From assembly GCF_029525555.1 (NCBI RefSeq), contig NZ_JAPDHZ010000002.1, positions 1,153,868 through 1,217,867 on the forward strand: a stretch of 64,000 nt of DNA, in the 5' to 3' direction. Positions 39,090 through 49,986 of this stretch are shown one piece after another; the first letter of the stretch is position 1; every line of letters begins with the position of its first letter. The notes beneath the pieces were generated by a model. It was not told the origin of the DNA, made no database searches, and saw only the letters and a list, made by a program, of their open reading frames with translations. Source of the stretch: Cohnella ginsengisoli. Lineage in GTDB: Bacteria; Bacillota; Bacilli; Paenibacillales; Paenibacillaceae. The position numbers and the translations under genes were made by a program.

Positions 39090-40833
39090 TTATTTCCCTT
39101 CGTCCGCGCTCCACAGCTTCACGCGGTCCTGCACGTACTTGGTGTAGCCCTTCTCCATCTTTTCGACGCCTGCCTTGATCAGGTCGTTCTGATAGGCGTC
39201 CCAGATTTTGTCGAAGTCTTCGGGCTTCGCGAGGATGGCCTCCGGGATCCGCTTCCAGGTGATGTCCTTCATCTTGTTGCCGAGGATGGATACTTCGTCT
39301 TCGCCAGGAATTTGAATGTTCCATGCGGCGCCGTACGCCTTCACGTTAAACTCGTCTTCCTTCGGGAACAAGTCCTTCCAAGTCGTCGCCTTGTAGGCCG
39401 CCAGCGTTTCCTTCTCCGCGTCGCTGTAGCCCTGGGTGATCATTTCCGGGCTGTTTTTCGTATAATAGTTGCCGGTCGGGTCCTTCACGCCGTCGCCGTA
39501 GTGGACCATGATGTTCCAGTAGAAGCCGAGTCCGGACTCCTTGGTGAACGCGGTGTTATCGTTGTTGATGCGGTCCTGGACTTCCTTCGGCACGACGCGC
39601 TTGCCGTTTTCGACGACGTAATGCTTGCCTTCGATGCCCCAGTTGTTCAGCACCTGGCCTTCGTCCGAAGCGAGGTAATCGAGGAACTTGATGATGCGTA
39701 CCGGATCCTTCGCCTTGCTAGAGATCGAGATGCCGTACCCGCCCATGAAGCCAGTCGGCCAGAACGACGTCTCCTTGTACTGCTCGCTCATCGTGACAGG
39801 ATAATGGCCGTACGTCTGATCGAACTTTCCGGCGGTCTTGAGCGCCTGCTGACCGTCGTTAAAATCCCAGTCCTGGTCGATCAAGCCGAGCACGCGGCCG
39901 GAGGCGACCTTCGCCTTGTACTGATCGTATTTTTGCACGAAGCTTTCCTTGTCGAGCAGTCCTTCCGCGTTCATATGGTTGAGCCAACGGAAGTATTCCT
40001 TCTCCTCCGGGCGCCGGAAGTGATAGATCGCTTCGTGCGTCTGCTGGTTGATAAAGTATTCGCCGTCGTCCGAACCGCCCGTCACGAAGGTCGCAGGGTT
40101 CGTCACGGAAATGTACATATGCCAGTCGTCCGCGTTCAGCGACAAGCCGATGTTTTTGTTGCCGTTCTCGTCCGTCGGATGCTTGGCAAGGTAGTCCTTG
40201 ATGACCTTCTCGTAATCCTGTACCGTGCGAATGGTCGGGTAACCCGCTTCCTTGACGACGCGGTGCTGGAGCTCGAAGCCGCCGCCCGCGACCGCCTTGA
40301 CTTCGTCTACCGCCGACCAGGTCGGGATCGAATAGATCGATTGGTCTTCGGTCGTATACTTCGCCCGGCTCATGTACGGTCCGAGCACCTTTTTTGATAT
40401 TGGGCGCATACTTGTCGATCAGCTCGGTCAGGTCTAGCACCGCGCCGGCGTCGACGAGCTTGCCGATGTCGCCTTTGGCCGCGATAATGTCGGGATATTC
40501 GCCGCTCGCGGCCATGAGCGCGACCTTTTGCGCAGGGTCGCCGACCGCGAACTCGGCATCGAGGGTGACGCCGGTCTTCTTCGTGATCTCCTTGGAGACG
40601 TCGTCCTGCATGTTGTTCCAGTTCGGATTCGGGTCTTCGGAAAAGTAAGTAAACGTGACGGGCTTCAGAACCTCGCCTTCCTTCGCCGCTTCCGTTGCCG
40701 TCGACGATCCGGATGGCGCAGCTCCGGAAGCCGTGCCGCCGCTATCGCCGTTATCCTTGCTGCAGGCGGACAGAAAGCTCAGCGTCATGGCGCCGGCGAG
40801 CAGCAGCGCGTTTACCTTCATTCTCTTTTTCAT
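39090..40833 (-). CDS. Extracellular solute-binding lipoprotein of a carbohydrate ABC transporter (frameshifted as read)
   Basis: About 580 residues when repaired, the long LplA/YtcQ type. Signal ending in LSFLSAC (lipobox), then a Ser/Gly/Thr linker and the binding domain (GEYPDIIAAKGD). The T run 40390-40395 has one extra base: with five T the frame reads NIKKVLGPYMSRAKY and joins both halves. Last gene after two permeases; binds an unknown oligosaccharide or sugar. Confidence 0.9.
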
Positions 40834-40933
40834 CGCTTGGAACCCTCCGTTTAATGTGAATGATGGATCGTATTTGGACAGGATGCAACCCTGCGGATCC
40901 CTTCGGTTCGGTATGGCGTCCCGCTGGCTGGCG

Positions 40934-41839
40934 TCAGCTTTTGACGGCGCCGAGCGTCATGCCCTTGACGAAGTACTTTTGCAGAAACGGATACACGACG
41001 AGGATCGGCACGGTCACGACGATCGTGATCGCCATTTTGACCGATTCGGGGGAGATCTGCCGCATCACCTCGGTCATATTGCGTCCGCGGAACTGGTCGG
41101 CGTTCGTCGTCGTGCTCTGAAGCACCTTCATGAGCTCGAACTGCAGCGTCGTGAGCTTCTCGTTCGATCCGTTGTACAGGTAGGTGTCGAACCAGGCGTT
41201 CCACTGCCCTACCGCCAGGAATAGGGCGATGGTGGCCAGGGCAGGCTTCGTCAGCGGCAGGATGACGCGCCAGAAGATCGTCCAGTCGCTCGCGCCGTCG
41301 AGCTTCGCGGATTCCTGCAGCGCATAGGGAATGCCGTCGATGAACGAACGGATGATAAAGACGTTGAAGGCGCTCACGAGTCCGGGCAGCACGTAGACCG
41401 CGAAGGTGTTCATCATGTTGAGGTCGCGGATCAGAATGTAGAATGGAATCAGACCGCCGGACACGTACATGGTGAGCGCCAGGAAAGCGGAGATGAACCG
41501 CCTGCCCTGAAAATCCGCCCTGCTGATCGTGAACGCCAGCATGGACGCGCTGACCAACCCCAGCAGCGTGCCGACGACCGTCCGCAGCACCGATATCTTG
41601 AGCCCGGTAATCAGGCCGCCGAAAGCGAAAATGGTCTCGTAATTTTTGAACGTCGGCACCCGGGGGTAGATCGTCAGGCCGCCCCGCACGCTGTCGGTCG
41701 AATCGTTCAGCGAGATGGCGAGCACGTTGAGGAACGGGTAGAGCGTAATGACGGTGACGAGGATCAAAATCGCGTACACGACGACTTCGAAGAGCTGGTC
41801 CGACCAGGGACGGCCGGCGAAACGTCTGATCGCTTGCAT
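40934..41839 (-). CDS. Carbohydrate ABC transporter permease (LplC/YtcP type)
   Basis: 301 residues, six helices. The EAA loop is ALQESAKLDGASDWTIFWRVILPLTKPALATI, which docks the ATPase; the C-terminal KYFVKGMTLGAVKS is typical of YtcP-type proteins. No ATPase gene is in the cluster, so a shared MsmK/MsmX-like ATPase is expected elsewhere. Starts 14 bases after the other permease. Confidence 0.92.
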   Translation of the reverse strand: MQAIRRFAGRPWSDQLFEVVVYAILILVTVITLYPFLNVLAISLNDSTDSVRGGLTIYPRVPTFKNYETIFAFGGLITGLKISVLRTVVGTLLGLVSASMLAFTISRADFQGRRFISAFLALTMYVSGGLIPFYILIRDLNMMNTFAVYVLPGLVSAFNVFIIRSFIDGIPYALQESAKLDGASDWTIFWRVILPLTKPALATIALFLAVGQWNAWFDTYLYNGSNEKLTTLQFELMKVLQSTTTNADQFRGRNMTEVMRQISPESVKMAITIVVTVPILVVYPFLQKYFVKGMTLGAVKS

Positions 41840-41853
41840 GCGGGCCGGCCTCC

Positions 41854-42823
41854 TTAGAAGATGCTTTCTTTGGTCGTGCGCTTGAAGATGCCGTTGGCGA
41901 TAAGGAGCAGGAACACGCTGATGACGGAATTAAAAATGTTGATGGCGGTGCCGAACGAGAAGCGTCCTAGACCGAGACCGTAATTGAGCGCGTACAGGTC
42001 GAGTACCTGCGAATAGTCGCTCACGAGCGGGTTGCCGAGCAGGAATTGCTTCTCGAAGCCGATCCCGACCAGATGTCCGATCGACATAATGAGCAGGACG
42101 ACGATCGTGGGGCGAATGCCCGGCAGCGTAATATGCCAGATCTGGCGCAGCCGGCTGGCCCCGTCCACTTTGGCCGCCTCGTACAAGTCGGGACCGATTC
42201 CCGCGATGGCCGCGAGGTAGATGATCGTATTCCAGCCCATCTCCTTCCACACGTCCGAAGCGGTGACGATGTACCAGAACAAACCGCCCTTGGCCATGAA
42301 CTGGATCGGCTCGTCGACGATATGGAGCGAGACGAGGATCTCGTTGACCACGCCGCCCTCGGTCGACAGCATCTTCGTGACGATCCCCGCCACCACCACC
42401 CAAGAGACGAAGTGAGGGAGATCAGGAGACGGTCTGCACGAACCGTTTGACCGGCATCGCCCGCACTTCGTTCAGGACGACCGCGAACACGATCGGTACG
42501 ATGAAGCCGGCGACGAGTCCCATCGTGCTCATCGCGAGCGTGTTGCGCAGCACCCGGTAGAATTGCTCGTCGGCGAACAGCTCCCTGAAGTACTGAAGGC
42601 CGACCCACTTCTGATCCCCGAAAGCGATGCCCGGCTTAAATTTCTGGAATGCCATCGTCCAGCCCCAGAGCGGCAAGTAGCTGAATACGAAGGCCCACAA
42701 AACGAACGGCACGGACATCAGATACAGGTATCGCTGCTGGAAAAACTTTTTCCAAAAGGCGCCGCCCTTTTTCCGCGACACGCTCTCCGTTCGCCTTTCT
42801 TGGCTTGCCGTCATTGTCCTCAT
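41854..42823 (-). CDS. Carbohydrate ABC transporter permease (LplB type), frameshifted as read
   Basis: About 322 residues when repaired. First part RYLYLMSVPFVLWAFVFSYLPLWGW; second part carries the EAA loop DLYEAAKVDGASRLRQIWHITLPG. A stop appears after KRFVQTVS; deleting one base around 42419-42425 restores TVSYLPHFVSWVVVAG, the family consensus. Unlike the other breaks this is not in a long homopolymer. ATG at 42823 after AAGGAGG. Confidence 0.9.
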
Positions 42824-42918
42824 ACGATTACCTCCTTGCTTGGTCTTATTATAAGAGAACGCTTTCATCGGTCCTACCCGGCAAATCCGCCCCGTCTTCC
42901 TCCTAAAATCAGGGATTT

Positions 42919-42934
42919 CAGAAAACGTTTTCAG
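42919..42934 (-). promoter_or_regulatory. cre-like operator upstream of the permease operon
   Basis: CTGAAAACGTTTTCTG on the minus strand: a perfect 12-base palindrome GAAAACGTTTTC (42921-42932) matching 13 of 15 positions of the CcpA site. TATAAT (42848-42853) lies about 65 bases downstream, with a further partial cre ATGAAAGCGTTCTC beside it. Suggests catabolite control or another LacI-type regulator. Confidence 0.5.
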
Positions 42935-42943
42935 AAAGCCGCT

Positions 42944-42986
42944 AAAAAAGACGGACGAAACAGCTGATTTTGCTGCCTTGTCCGTC
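42944..42986 (-). terminator. Terminator of the yesM/yesN-type regulator pair
   Basis: GACGGAC (3' arm 42980-42986) pairs with GTCCGTC (42950-42956); minus strand continues TTTTTT. It separates the regulator genes from the permease operon. Confidence 0.8.
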
Positions 42987-43000
42987 CTTATGCTTCGCGA

Positions 43001-44557
43001 TCACGACGATTCGAATTGACTGCGGTATGCGCCAGGCGACAGGCCCTCGTATTTTCGGAATTTGCCGTGGAAATAGTCCGGGTTGGGATAGCCGACCTGC
43101 TCCGCCGCCTCGTACACTTTGAGCCCCGTCCGGAGCAGCTGCTTGGCCTTGGCGATCCGGACTTTGTCGAGATAGGTATTGAACGAATCCCCGGTCACGG
43201 ACTTGAAAAGCTTCCCCAGATAAGCGCTGTTGTAATTAAACGCCTCCGCCAGCTTTTCCAGCTTCAGATTGTCCTTGTAGTGGGCATCGATCAGTTGCGT
43301 CATCTTCCGAATCTGACGCTCTCCCCCGCCGTCGTCCGTCAGCCGAATCGCTTCAACGAGAAGGCCGGAAATTTGCGCGAGCATCGTTTGGTATCCGCAT
43401 GCGCGGTGGATCGCCAGCAGCTTCGGCTCAAGCAGCGTCGGGGCGGAGCCGGCGCCCGGCTGGCGGGCCGACAGCTTCTCGAGCAGGCGCGTCAGCAGCT
43501 GGACGAACCGGGCTTTGAGCGAATCTTCTCCTTCGCCGGCGCCCAGCAGGAGATCGCCGATCTCCTCGACGATCGGCGCTACGCGGGCTTCGCTGCCCGT
43601 GCAGACCGCGAGGTACAGCCGCTCCGCCTGGCGCAGCAGCAGGTCCGGCTCGAAGGGTCCCGCCTCCGCGGACGGCAGCCGCCGCGCCGTCTCGTCGTCG
43701 ATAAAGTCCGCGCCGTCGTAAAAGAAGCGGTGCTGCGCGCGCAGCTTGGCCGTCGCGAACGATAAAGGAATGCCGGCGGCATCGGGCGCACCCTCGCCTG
43801 CCGCCGCGAATACGCGGCAGCCGGCAAGCTCGCCCCAGTCGCGCAGAGAAGCCGTCAGCCGGCGGCGGGCGGAATCCCGGAGCACGCTGTCCGCCAGCAG
43901 CAGACCGATCGGGGCGCCTGCATCGAAGACGATACCCACGCCCGTTTTCTCGTATGCAGCCTTCAGCCGTTCGCCGATCTGCCGCCGCGCGAGCGCCGTC
44001 TCTCCGCCGTCCGCGGCGATCTCGATCAGCACGACCCGAAAGCCTGCGCCTTCACCGCGCCATGAAGCCATCTCCGACGCCCATGTCTCGGCACGCTCCG
44101 GCGCTGTCGTCAACATCGCTGTCAGCCGCTCGGAAAGACGTTCCTCTTCCGTTCGCTTCTCCGCTTCGCGCTTCGCTTCCCTTTCGTCGAGCGCCCGTTT
44201 GATCGTGCCTAAGTTGTCCGCCAGCTCATCCTCGTCCACGGGCTTCAGCAAATAATTGTCGACGCCAAGCGCGATCGCCTGCCGGGCATAATTAAAATCG
44301 GCATAGCCGCTGAGCACGAGCACGCGGACGTCGGCGTCTTCCTTCTTGAGCTCGCGAATCAGCTCCATGCCGTCCATGCCCGGCATCCGAATATCGACGA
44401 TCAAGAGATCCGGGCGAATTCGCGCGTTCAGGAGCAGCGCTTCCTTGCCGCTCGCCGCCGAACCGGCGATCCGGTACCCGAGCGCTTCCCAATCGAGCAG
44501 CTCCGCGAGCCCCTCCCGGATCGAGGGCTCGTCGTCGACCAAAATAACTTTATACAT
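43001..44557 (-). CDS. Response regulator with AraC-type DNA-binding domain (YesN-like)
   Basis: 518 residues. Receiver (VILVDDEP, LLIVDIRMPGMDG with the phospho-Asp, VLSGYADF, LLKPVDEDEL), a poorly conserved 250-residue middle, and a C-terminal double HTH (EKLAEAFNYNSAYLGKLFK; AEQVGYPNPDYFHGKFRKYEGLSPGAYR). ATG at 44557 after GGAGG overlaps the kinase stop. Should activate the adjacent sugar ABC operon. Confidence 0.93.
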   Translation of the reverse strand: MYKVILVDDEPSIREGLAELLDWEALGYRIAGSAASGKEALLLNARIRPDLLIVDIRMPGMDGMELIRELKKEDADVRVLVLSGYADFNYARQAIALGVDNYLLKPVDEDELADNLGTIKRALDEREAKREAEKRTEEERLSERLTAMLTTAPERAETWASEMASWRGEGAGFRVVLIEIAADGGETALARRQIGERLKAAYEKTGVGIVFDAGAPIGLLLADSVLRDSARRRLTASLRDWGELAGCRVFAAAGEGAPDAAGIPLSFATAKLRAQHRFFYDGADFIDDETARRLPSAEAGPFEPDLLLRQAERLYLAVCTGSEARVAPIVEEIGDLLLGAGEGEDSLKARFVQLLTRLLEKLSARQPGAGSAPTLLEPKLLAIHRACGYQTMLAQISGLLVEAIRLTDDGGGERQIRKMTQLIDAHYKDNLKLEKLAEAFNYNSAYLGKLFKSVTGDSFNTYLDKVRIAKAKQLLRTGLKVYEAAEQVGYPNPDYFHGKFRKYEGLSPGAYRSQFESS

Positions 44558-46350
44558 TCGCTGGGTCCTCCTTTCCCCTTGGGATGACGAATCGCACGCG
44601 CGTTCCTTCGTGGGGCGCGCTATCGATTGCGAGACCATGCTCCACGCCGTAAGACAGCTCGAGGCGAGCGTTGACGTTGCGCAGGCCGATATGGTCGGAG
44701 GCTTCCGCGCCCCCGGGGTCCTTCAAGCTTGCCGTCACCTCTGCCAATCGGTCCCCGGACATGCCGGCGCCGTCGTCCCTCACCTCGACGAACAGGCCGT
44801 CGGCGCGGCTTTGCAGCGTGACCTCCACGGTTACCGCCTCCTCTTTGTTTTCCATGCCGTGGATGACGGCGTTCTCGACGATCGGCTGGATGACGAGCGA
44901 CGGGATGCGCTCGGACAAAGCCTCCGGATCGATATTCATCTTGTACAGCAGCCTGTCTTCATAGCGGAATTTTTGAATGTCCAGATAACATCCGATCATA
45001 TCGATCTCCGCGGATACGGGGATGACGCCGCTGCCGGCCTCGAGGTTTTTGCGCATCATTTTGCCGAGCAGCTTTACCGTCCGGGCGATATCGGTTTCCT
45101 TCCTTACGACCGCTTTCATGCGGATCGACTCCAGCGTGTTGAACAAAAAATGAGGGTTGATCTGGCTGGCGAGCATTCGAAGCTTGATCTCGTTCTGCCT
45201 CGTCTCCAGCTCTCTTTTTTTGCCGGTTCGATTCGTTCACCTCGCCCATCAGCGCCCGGATGCTGCCGAGCATCGCGTTGAATTGGCGAGAGAGCTGCCC
45301 GATCTCGTCCTTGCCGTCGATCGCCAGCCGCAGGTCAAGCTTGCCCGTCGCGACCCTGGAGATATGCTTGCTCAAGCGGAGCAGCCGGTCCCCGATCAGC
45401 TTGGACAAGATCAGGATCAGGACGAGGGCGACGACGAGGCCGAGGCCGATCGCGGCCAGCGCCGACCAAATGATCCGATTAGGCTCGCGCACGATATCGT
45501 CAACTGAAAATACGGACAGAATGCGCAGGTTGATCAACGGGTTGTCCGGATATAAATCCGCGATTTGAATCCGTACGCGACGATCTCCAAGCTTGGTCAT
45601 GAACGCGCCGCTTCGCCGGTCTACGATATCGGGATCGATCGCCAGGTCCTGCAGCGTCTTGCCGACCAGCTCGGGATGGTTGGCCGCTACGATATCGCGG
45701 TCCGCGACGAGCATCGTATCGAACGATTCCTGGCTCAGGATGCCGTTGAGCATCGCCGAATTCGCATTGATGACGAGCACCCCGTTCGTGGAATGCTTAT
45801 AAAAATCGATGCGACGGATCAGGCTGAGATAACGCAAACCGTCCCGCGCGTCGGTGACATAGCTCCAACGAATCAGGCCGTCCGATTTTTTCGCCCATTG
45901 GTACCAGTCCGTTTTTTTCGTCTGCTCGTCGGTGGGGATGATCTCCCAATTGTCGAGGAGCGTCGGGTTTTCTACGTACAGCCGCATGCTCGTAATCTCT
46001 CGATACAGGTTCACGTACTCCTTGAAGTCGGGATACTCGCGGTAGGCGTCCACGACGCTGTAAGTCGAATCGTAGGCGCCGTTGGCGAGCTGGCCGAGAC
46101 GCGTATCGTTGGACAGACGGTAGGAGATATCGTAGGAAACGTTGAGCAGGTCCATCGTCCGCTTTTTGACGCGATCCATGTTCGTCTCGATCTGCTCCGC
46201 CGCGCCGCGCAGCGCCATTTTTCGCAGCTCCACGGTGAGATAGACCCCGACGATCAGCGTGGGCACCAATACGACCGCGATAAACGAAATAATCAGCTTG
46301 TTCCTGATTTTCATATGATTGGTGAAGTGGCGGAAAAAAGTCCGCATCAT
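44550..46350 (-). CDS. Sensor histidine kinase, YesM/LytS type (frameshifted as read)
   Basis: About 599 residues when repaired. Helix KLIISFIAVVLVPTLIVGVYL, a large extracellular sensor, second helix, HAMP (LSKHISRVATGKLDLRL), then the His-kinase domain with ASQINPHFLFNTLES and a C-terminal ATPase (GIGLRNVNARLELSYG). The T run 45215-45221 has seven T; six give QKRELETRQNEIKLRMLASQ and join the parts. Start chosen at the double ATG (46350). Partner of the AraC-type regulator that follows. Confidence 0.9.
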
Positions 46351-46517
46351 GTTCCGCCCCGCTTTCGCGCATACCGCCCAGGTAAGCGCTATCATTTATG
46401 CTAAGCTTGATTTTAGCAGACTTGCAAATACCGGTAACCTAATCAAGTTTACTATTTTTCATGTCAAAATCAGCGTTTTTTCTGAAAAACAGAAGGGAGC
46501 CAAGCTTCCAAGGGCAT

Positions 46518-46558
46518 GAAAAAAGCAGCGGACCGTCACGGTTCAACGATCCCCTGCT
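46518..46558 (-). terminator. Terminator of the NarL-type regulator gene
   Basis: AGCAG/CTGCT outer arms (46554-46558 with 46523-46527) and inner CCGT/ACGG, then TTTTTT on the minus strand; overlaps the last codons of the gene. Confidence 0.65.
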
Positions 46559-47245
46559 CGTACGCATACCGCGTGAGCTGCACCCGATTGCCAAGATGTA
46601 GCTTCTGCAAAATGTTTTTCAAATGGTTTTTGACCGTATGCTCCGACACGCCGAGCGCGGCCGCGACGTCCCGGTTCGTTAGGCCTCTCGCCACCTCCAG
46701 GAGAATTTCCTTCTCCCTTGGCGTCAGGTCTTCGCGCGGCGGCTCGCCGATCTCCGGCCCGTCGGTTCGCTTGCCGGGACCTCGGGCGACCGCCGCTGCG
46801 CCGCCCGATCCGCCGCGCCCGGCGAATTCCCTGAGGATCGACAGCGCGATATCGGCGCTCAGCGGCGCGTCGTCCGAAGCGACGGCACGCAAATATTCCC
46901 GCCAGGCCGAAGGATTCAGATTTTTGAGCAGGTAGCCTTGCGCCCCCCTTCTTCAGCGCCTCGAACAGATGGGCGGGCTCGTCTGAGACGGTGACGATGA
47001 CGATTTTGACCGAAGGATAGCCTTCCTTGATGAGTTTGGATGCGGCCAGTCCCCCCATGCCCGGCATGTGAATGTCCATAAGCACGAGGTCCGGCCGGGC
47101 GTCCCGCATGAGTCCGATCGCTTCCTCGCCGCTGGCGGCTTCCCCCGACGACGGTGAAGTCGGGACATCCTTCTACGATCTCCCGCATGCCCTGCCTCGC
47201 ATGCCGGTGATCGTCAACGAGCAGAATCCGCCATCCGCCTTCCAT
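46536..47245 (-). CDS. NarL/LuxR family response regulator (two frameshifts as read)
   Basis: About 235 residues when repaired. Receiver ILLVDDHRHARQGM and LVLMDIHMPGMGG; LuxR-type HTH LTPREKEILLEVARGLTNRDVAAALG. One extra base in the C run 47142-47146 (repaired: VVGEAASGEEAIGLM) and one in 46943-46948 (repaired: KKGAQGYLLKNLNPSAW). ATG 47245 overlaps the kinase gene by 32 bases. With the kinase and YcnJ it forms one unit, so copper or redox control of ycnJ is a reasonable guess. Confidence 0.9.
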
Positions 47246-48083
47246 GTTTGTCCGCTCCTTTTTTGGTCAACTCGATCACCGTCAGGCCGTCCCCGCAGGT
47301 GGCGCCGAACGTCCAACCCATGCGGCCCGCGCGCTCGCGAACCATGCGCAAGCCGAATCTGCCCGGCGCCTCGAGCGGCTCGCCCGCGAAGCCGACGCCA
47401 TCGTCGATGACCGCGCAGCGGAAGCCGCCGTCCGCCGTCCGCTCGCCGACCACGTAGACGCGGTCCGCGCGGGCGTGCTTGCGCACGTTGACCAGCGCTT
47501 CGCGCAGGCAGGCGTGCAGCTCGACTTTTTCCTTGGCGCCCAGCATGTCCTCGGGAATGTCCCAACGGAACTCCGCCTTCGCCTCGGTCAAGGCCGCCGT
47601 CTCGCCGAGCAGCTCGCGCAGCGGCTCCACCCAGCCATGGTCGGCCGCTTCGGGCGGCAGACGCAGCCTCGCGATCGCTTGACGCACGTCCTCGTGCACG
47701 TCGCGGACGGTCTCCCGCAGCTCGCCGGCCGTCGCGGCGCGCGCCGCCTCGTTCGGCGACGCATCCAGCTTGTCCAGCTTGACGGCCAGCAGGAACAGCG
47801 ATTGCGCGATGCCGTCGTGAAGCTCGCCCGCGAGCCGCTCCCGCTCTTCCAACGCGGCGCTGAGCGAGCGTTCGCGCTGAAGCGCCCGCTGGGACGACTC
47901 GAGCCTGGCGAAAAGACCGCGCACGAGCGTCAGCGTCACGGCCAGCACGATGAAGGGCGCGAGAAAATTGCCGAGGTCCATCGTCATGTACGGCAGCAAA
48001 AACGCATGCCGCACATACTCCCACAAGCCGATCGTCAGCGTCGGGATGAGCAGGATCATCCATTTGATCCGGCGGTCGTTCAT
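47214..48083 (-). CDS. NarL-type sensor histidine kinase
   Basis: 289 residues. Two helices (WMILLIPTLTIGLWEYV and FLAPFIVLAVTLTLVRG) with almost no external loop, a coiled segment, then ERERLAGELHDGIAQSLFLLAVKLD with the phospho-accepting His and ATPase motifs (LREALVNVRKHARA, DDGVGF, GLRMVRERA). An intramembrane-sensing kinase paired with the LuxR regulator. Starts 46 bases after ycnJ stops. Confidence 0.9.
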   Translation of the reverse strand: MNDRRIKWMILLIPTLTIGLWEYVRHAFLLPYMTMDLGNFLAPFIVLAVTLTLVRGLFARLESSQRALQRERSLSAALEERERLAGELHDGIAQSLFLLAVKLDKLDASPNEAARAATAGELRETVRDVHEDVRQAIARLRLPPEAADHGWVEPLRELLGETAALTEAKAEFRWDIPEDMLGAKEKVELHACLREALVNVRKHARADRVYVVGERTADGGFRCAVIDDGVGFAGEPLEAPGRFGLRMVRERAGRMGWTFGATCGDGLTVIELTKKGADKHGRRMADSAR

Positions 48084-48129
48084 CGGCTTCTCTCCCGTCC
48101 CCGTTTACTGCGGCGTCGTCCGCGACACG

Positions 48130-49824
48130 TTAATAAATTTTGAAAGTCGTGGATTTGACGATCTCGGTATCGGTCCTGTCCGTCACCCGGATCTGCGCCT
48201 CCCAGCGTCCCCGGAACGCGAGGTAGGGTCCCTTCGATTGGAAGGTCGCCTTCGCAAAGTCGGGGAAGTCGTCGAGCTCCGAATCTTCGTAAGCCTCAAG
48301 CGGCACGTCGATAAAACCGACGTCCCCGCTGCCGAGCGGACGAAGGCGAAGGGCGACCTTCTTCGGCGCGCCGACCTTGTCCGGCAGCCATATTTTCAGC
48401 GTAAACGCGTTGTCTCCCGGCGCTCCGGGCGAGATGCGAAGCGTCACGTGCATGTCCGTCCCCATCTCGTGGTAGGAGATCGGCTGGTTGGCCGGCAGCG
48501 GATTCTGGTAGGTCAGCACGCCGACGCTCAGCACGATGGCGCCGAGCATGCCGAGATCGGCCCGCAGCAAGCCGGCCCGCGGCAGCTCGCCCTTGCGCAG
48601 GCGCAGGCGGATGAGGAACGCAGTGACGACGACTAGCAGCGACAGGCCGATCTTGATGAGCAGCCACGTCCCCCAGGACGTCTCGAACAAGTAGGAGAGC
48701 GTAGGTAAGTACTGCAGCGTACTGAGCGCGCCGGTCAGCGCGAGCAGCAGGAAGGAGAGCAGGGCCCATTTGGAAAAACGGATCGCGAACCTGCCTGCCT
48801 CGGGTCGCTCGCGATGCCAGACGGCGGCGAGGAGCACGAGTCCGCCGGACCAGACGGCCGCGGCGAGCAGATGGACGAAGTCGAGCGCCAGCGTGTAGGC
48901 TGCCGGGCTGAATGCCGCGGCATGTCCGTTCCAGGCCTCGGCTATGAGCGCGAGCAGCGTCCAGGCCAACCCGGCATAGGCGCCCATGCCGCGAAGCAGC
49001 AGCGCTGCGAACGCCAGCACGAGCTGGGCCGCATAGAGGCGGCCGACCGTCGTATCGGTCAAGATACGCCCCCACTCGGAGAACGGCTCGCCCTCGGTCA
49101 GGTTCGACATCTGCAGCACGACGTAGACGAGCGTCGCAAGCGCGCCGAACTGGGCCGTCCAGCCGATCCACGTCTCCCGGGACGCTCGCTCCGCGGCGGA
49201 CGGCTCGCGTCGCAGCCCCCACAGCAGCAGCCCGGACAGCACGAGCAGGGAAGCGAAAAACAACGCCCGGCTGGCATAAAAAATAAAGCGGGTCGTCGTG
49301 AGATCCTGGTCGCCCCCGTGATTGTGGGAGCTATGCCCGAGCTGGGCATGCGGATCGAGCTCGGCCGCGTCCGTTAGCGGCGGCGGATTGCCCACCGTAA
49401 AGACGTAAGCCCCTTCGACGGGATGCCCGTCCGCGGAAATAACCGAGTAGCTCACCGTATAGTGACCCTCGCCCAGCTTGGGCAGCGCAAGTCGCAGCCC
49501 CTTCCCTTGGGAGGTACGCTCCGGCTTGCCGGAAGCCACGGTCTTGGAGTCGCCGTTCAAGACGGACAGGCGCGCGGTCGAACCGCCGTCAAGCCGCTCG
49601 TTGAACGTCAGCTCGACGGCGCCGGGGCTCTCCGCGAGCTGCGCGTCCTGCACGGGCGAAGCCGTCTCCAATATCGCGTGCGCGGAGGCCGCAGGCGCGA
49701 AAAGCGCCGTTAATGAAGCGATCAGGACGAGCCATAACGCCAGCATCCCCGTCCGCCGGGCCGCCCGCGCGAACGTTCTGCGCGTATCGCCGTTGCCCGT
49801 CCCCGCCGTTTCAATGGTTCTCAT
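48130..49824 (-). CDS. ycnJ: Copper transport protein YcnJ (CopC-CopD fusion)
   Basis: 564 residues. Signal peptide ending ASAHAILETASPVQ; the mature His1 begins a CopC domain, with SYSVISADGHPVEGAY holding further copper ligands. A His-rich stretch (GHSSHNHGGD) leads into the eight-helix CopD membrane domain (LALDFVHLLAAAVWSGGL), then a C-terminal YtkA-like beta domain. In Bacillus it imports copper. Leads the ycnJ-kinase-regulator unit. Confidence 0.93.
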   Translation of the reverse strand: MRTIETAGTGNGDTRRTFARAARRTGMLALWLVLIASLTALFAPAASAHAILETASPVQDAQLAESPGAVELTFNERLDGGSTARLSVLNGDSKTVASGKPERTSQGKGLRLALPKLGEGHYTVSYSVISADGHPVEGAYVFTVGNPPPLTDAAELDPHAQLGHSSHNHGGDQDLTTTRFIFYASRALFFASLLVLSGLLLWGLRREPSAAERASRETWIGWTAQFGALATLVYVVLQMSNLTEGEPFSEWGRILTDTTVGRLYAAQLVLAFAALLLRGMGAYAGLAWTLLALIAEAWNGHAAAFSPAAYTLALDFVHLLAAAVWSGGLVLLAAVWHRERPEAGRFAIRFSKWALLSFLLLALTGALSTLQYLPTLSYLFETSWGTWLLIKIGLSLLVVVTAFLIRLRLRKGELPRAGLLRADLGMLGAIVLSVGVLTYQNPLPANQPISYHEMGTDMHVTLRISPGAPGDNAFTLKIWLPDKVGAPKKVALRLRPLGSGDVGFIDVPLEAYEDSELDDFPDFAKATFQSKGPYLAFRGRWEAQIRVTDRTDTEIVKSTTFKIY

Positions 49825-49986
49825 ATCGCCGCATTACCCGCCTTCCGTCGATCCGTAAAATTCGTAACTATCAGTATAAGGGATTCCGAGGCGTCTCCGC
49901 ATGACGCGAAGGGGCCATCTTCTCCGTAGGATTATGGCGCATGGACGCTTTATCCATCCTTATCGTAACGCAGCGCATATGCCGAT

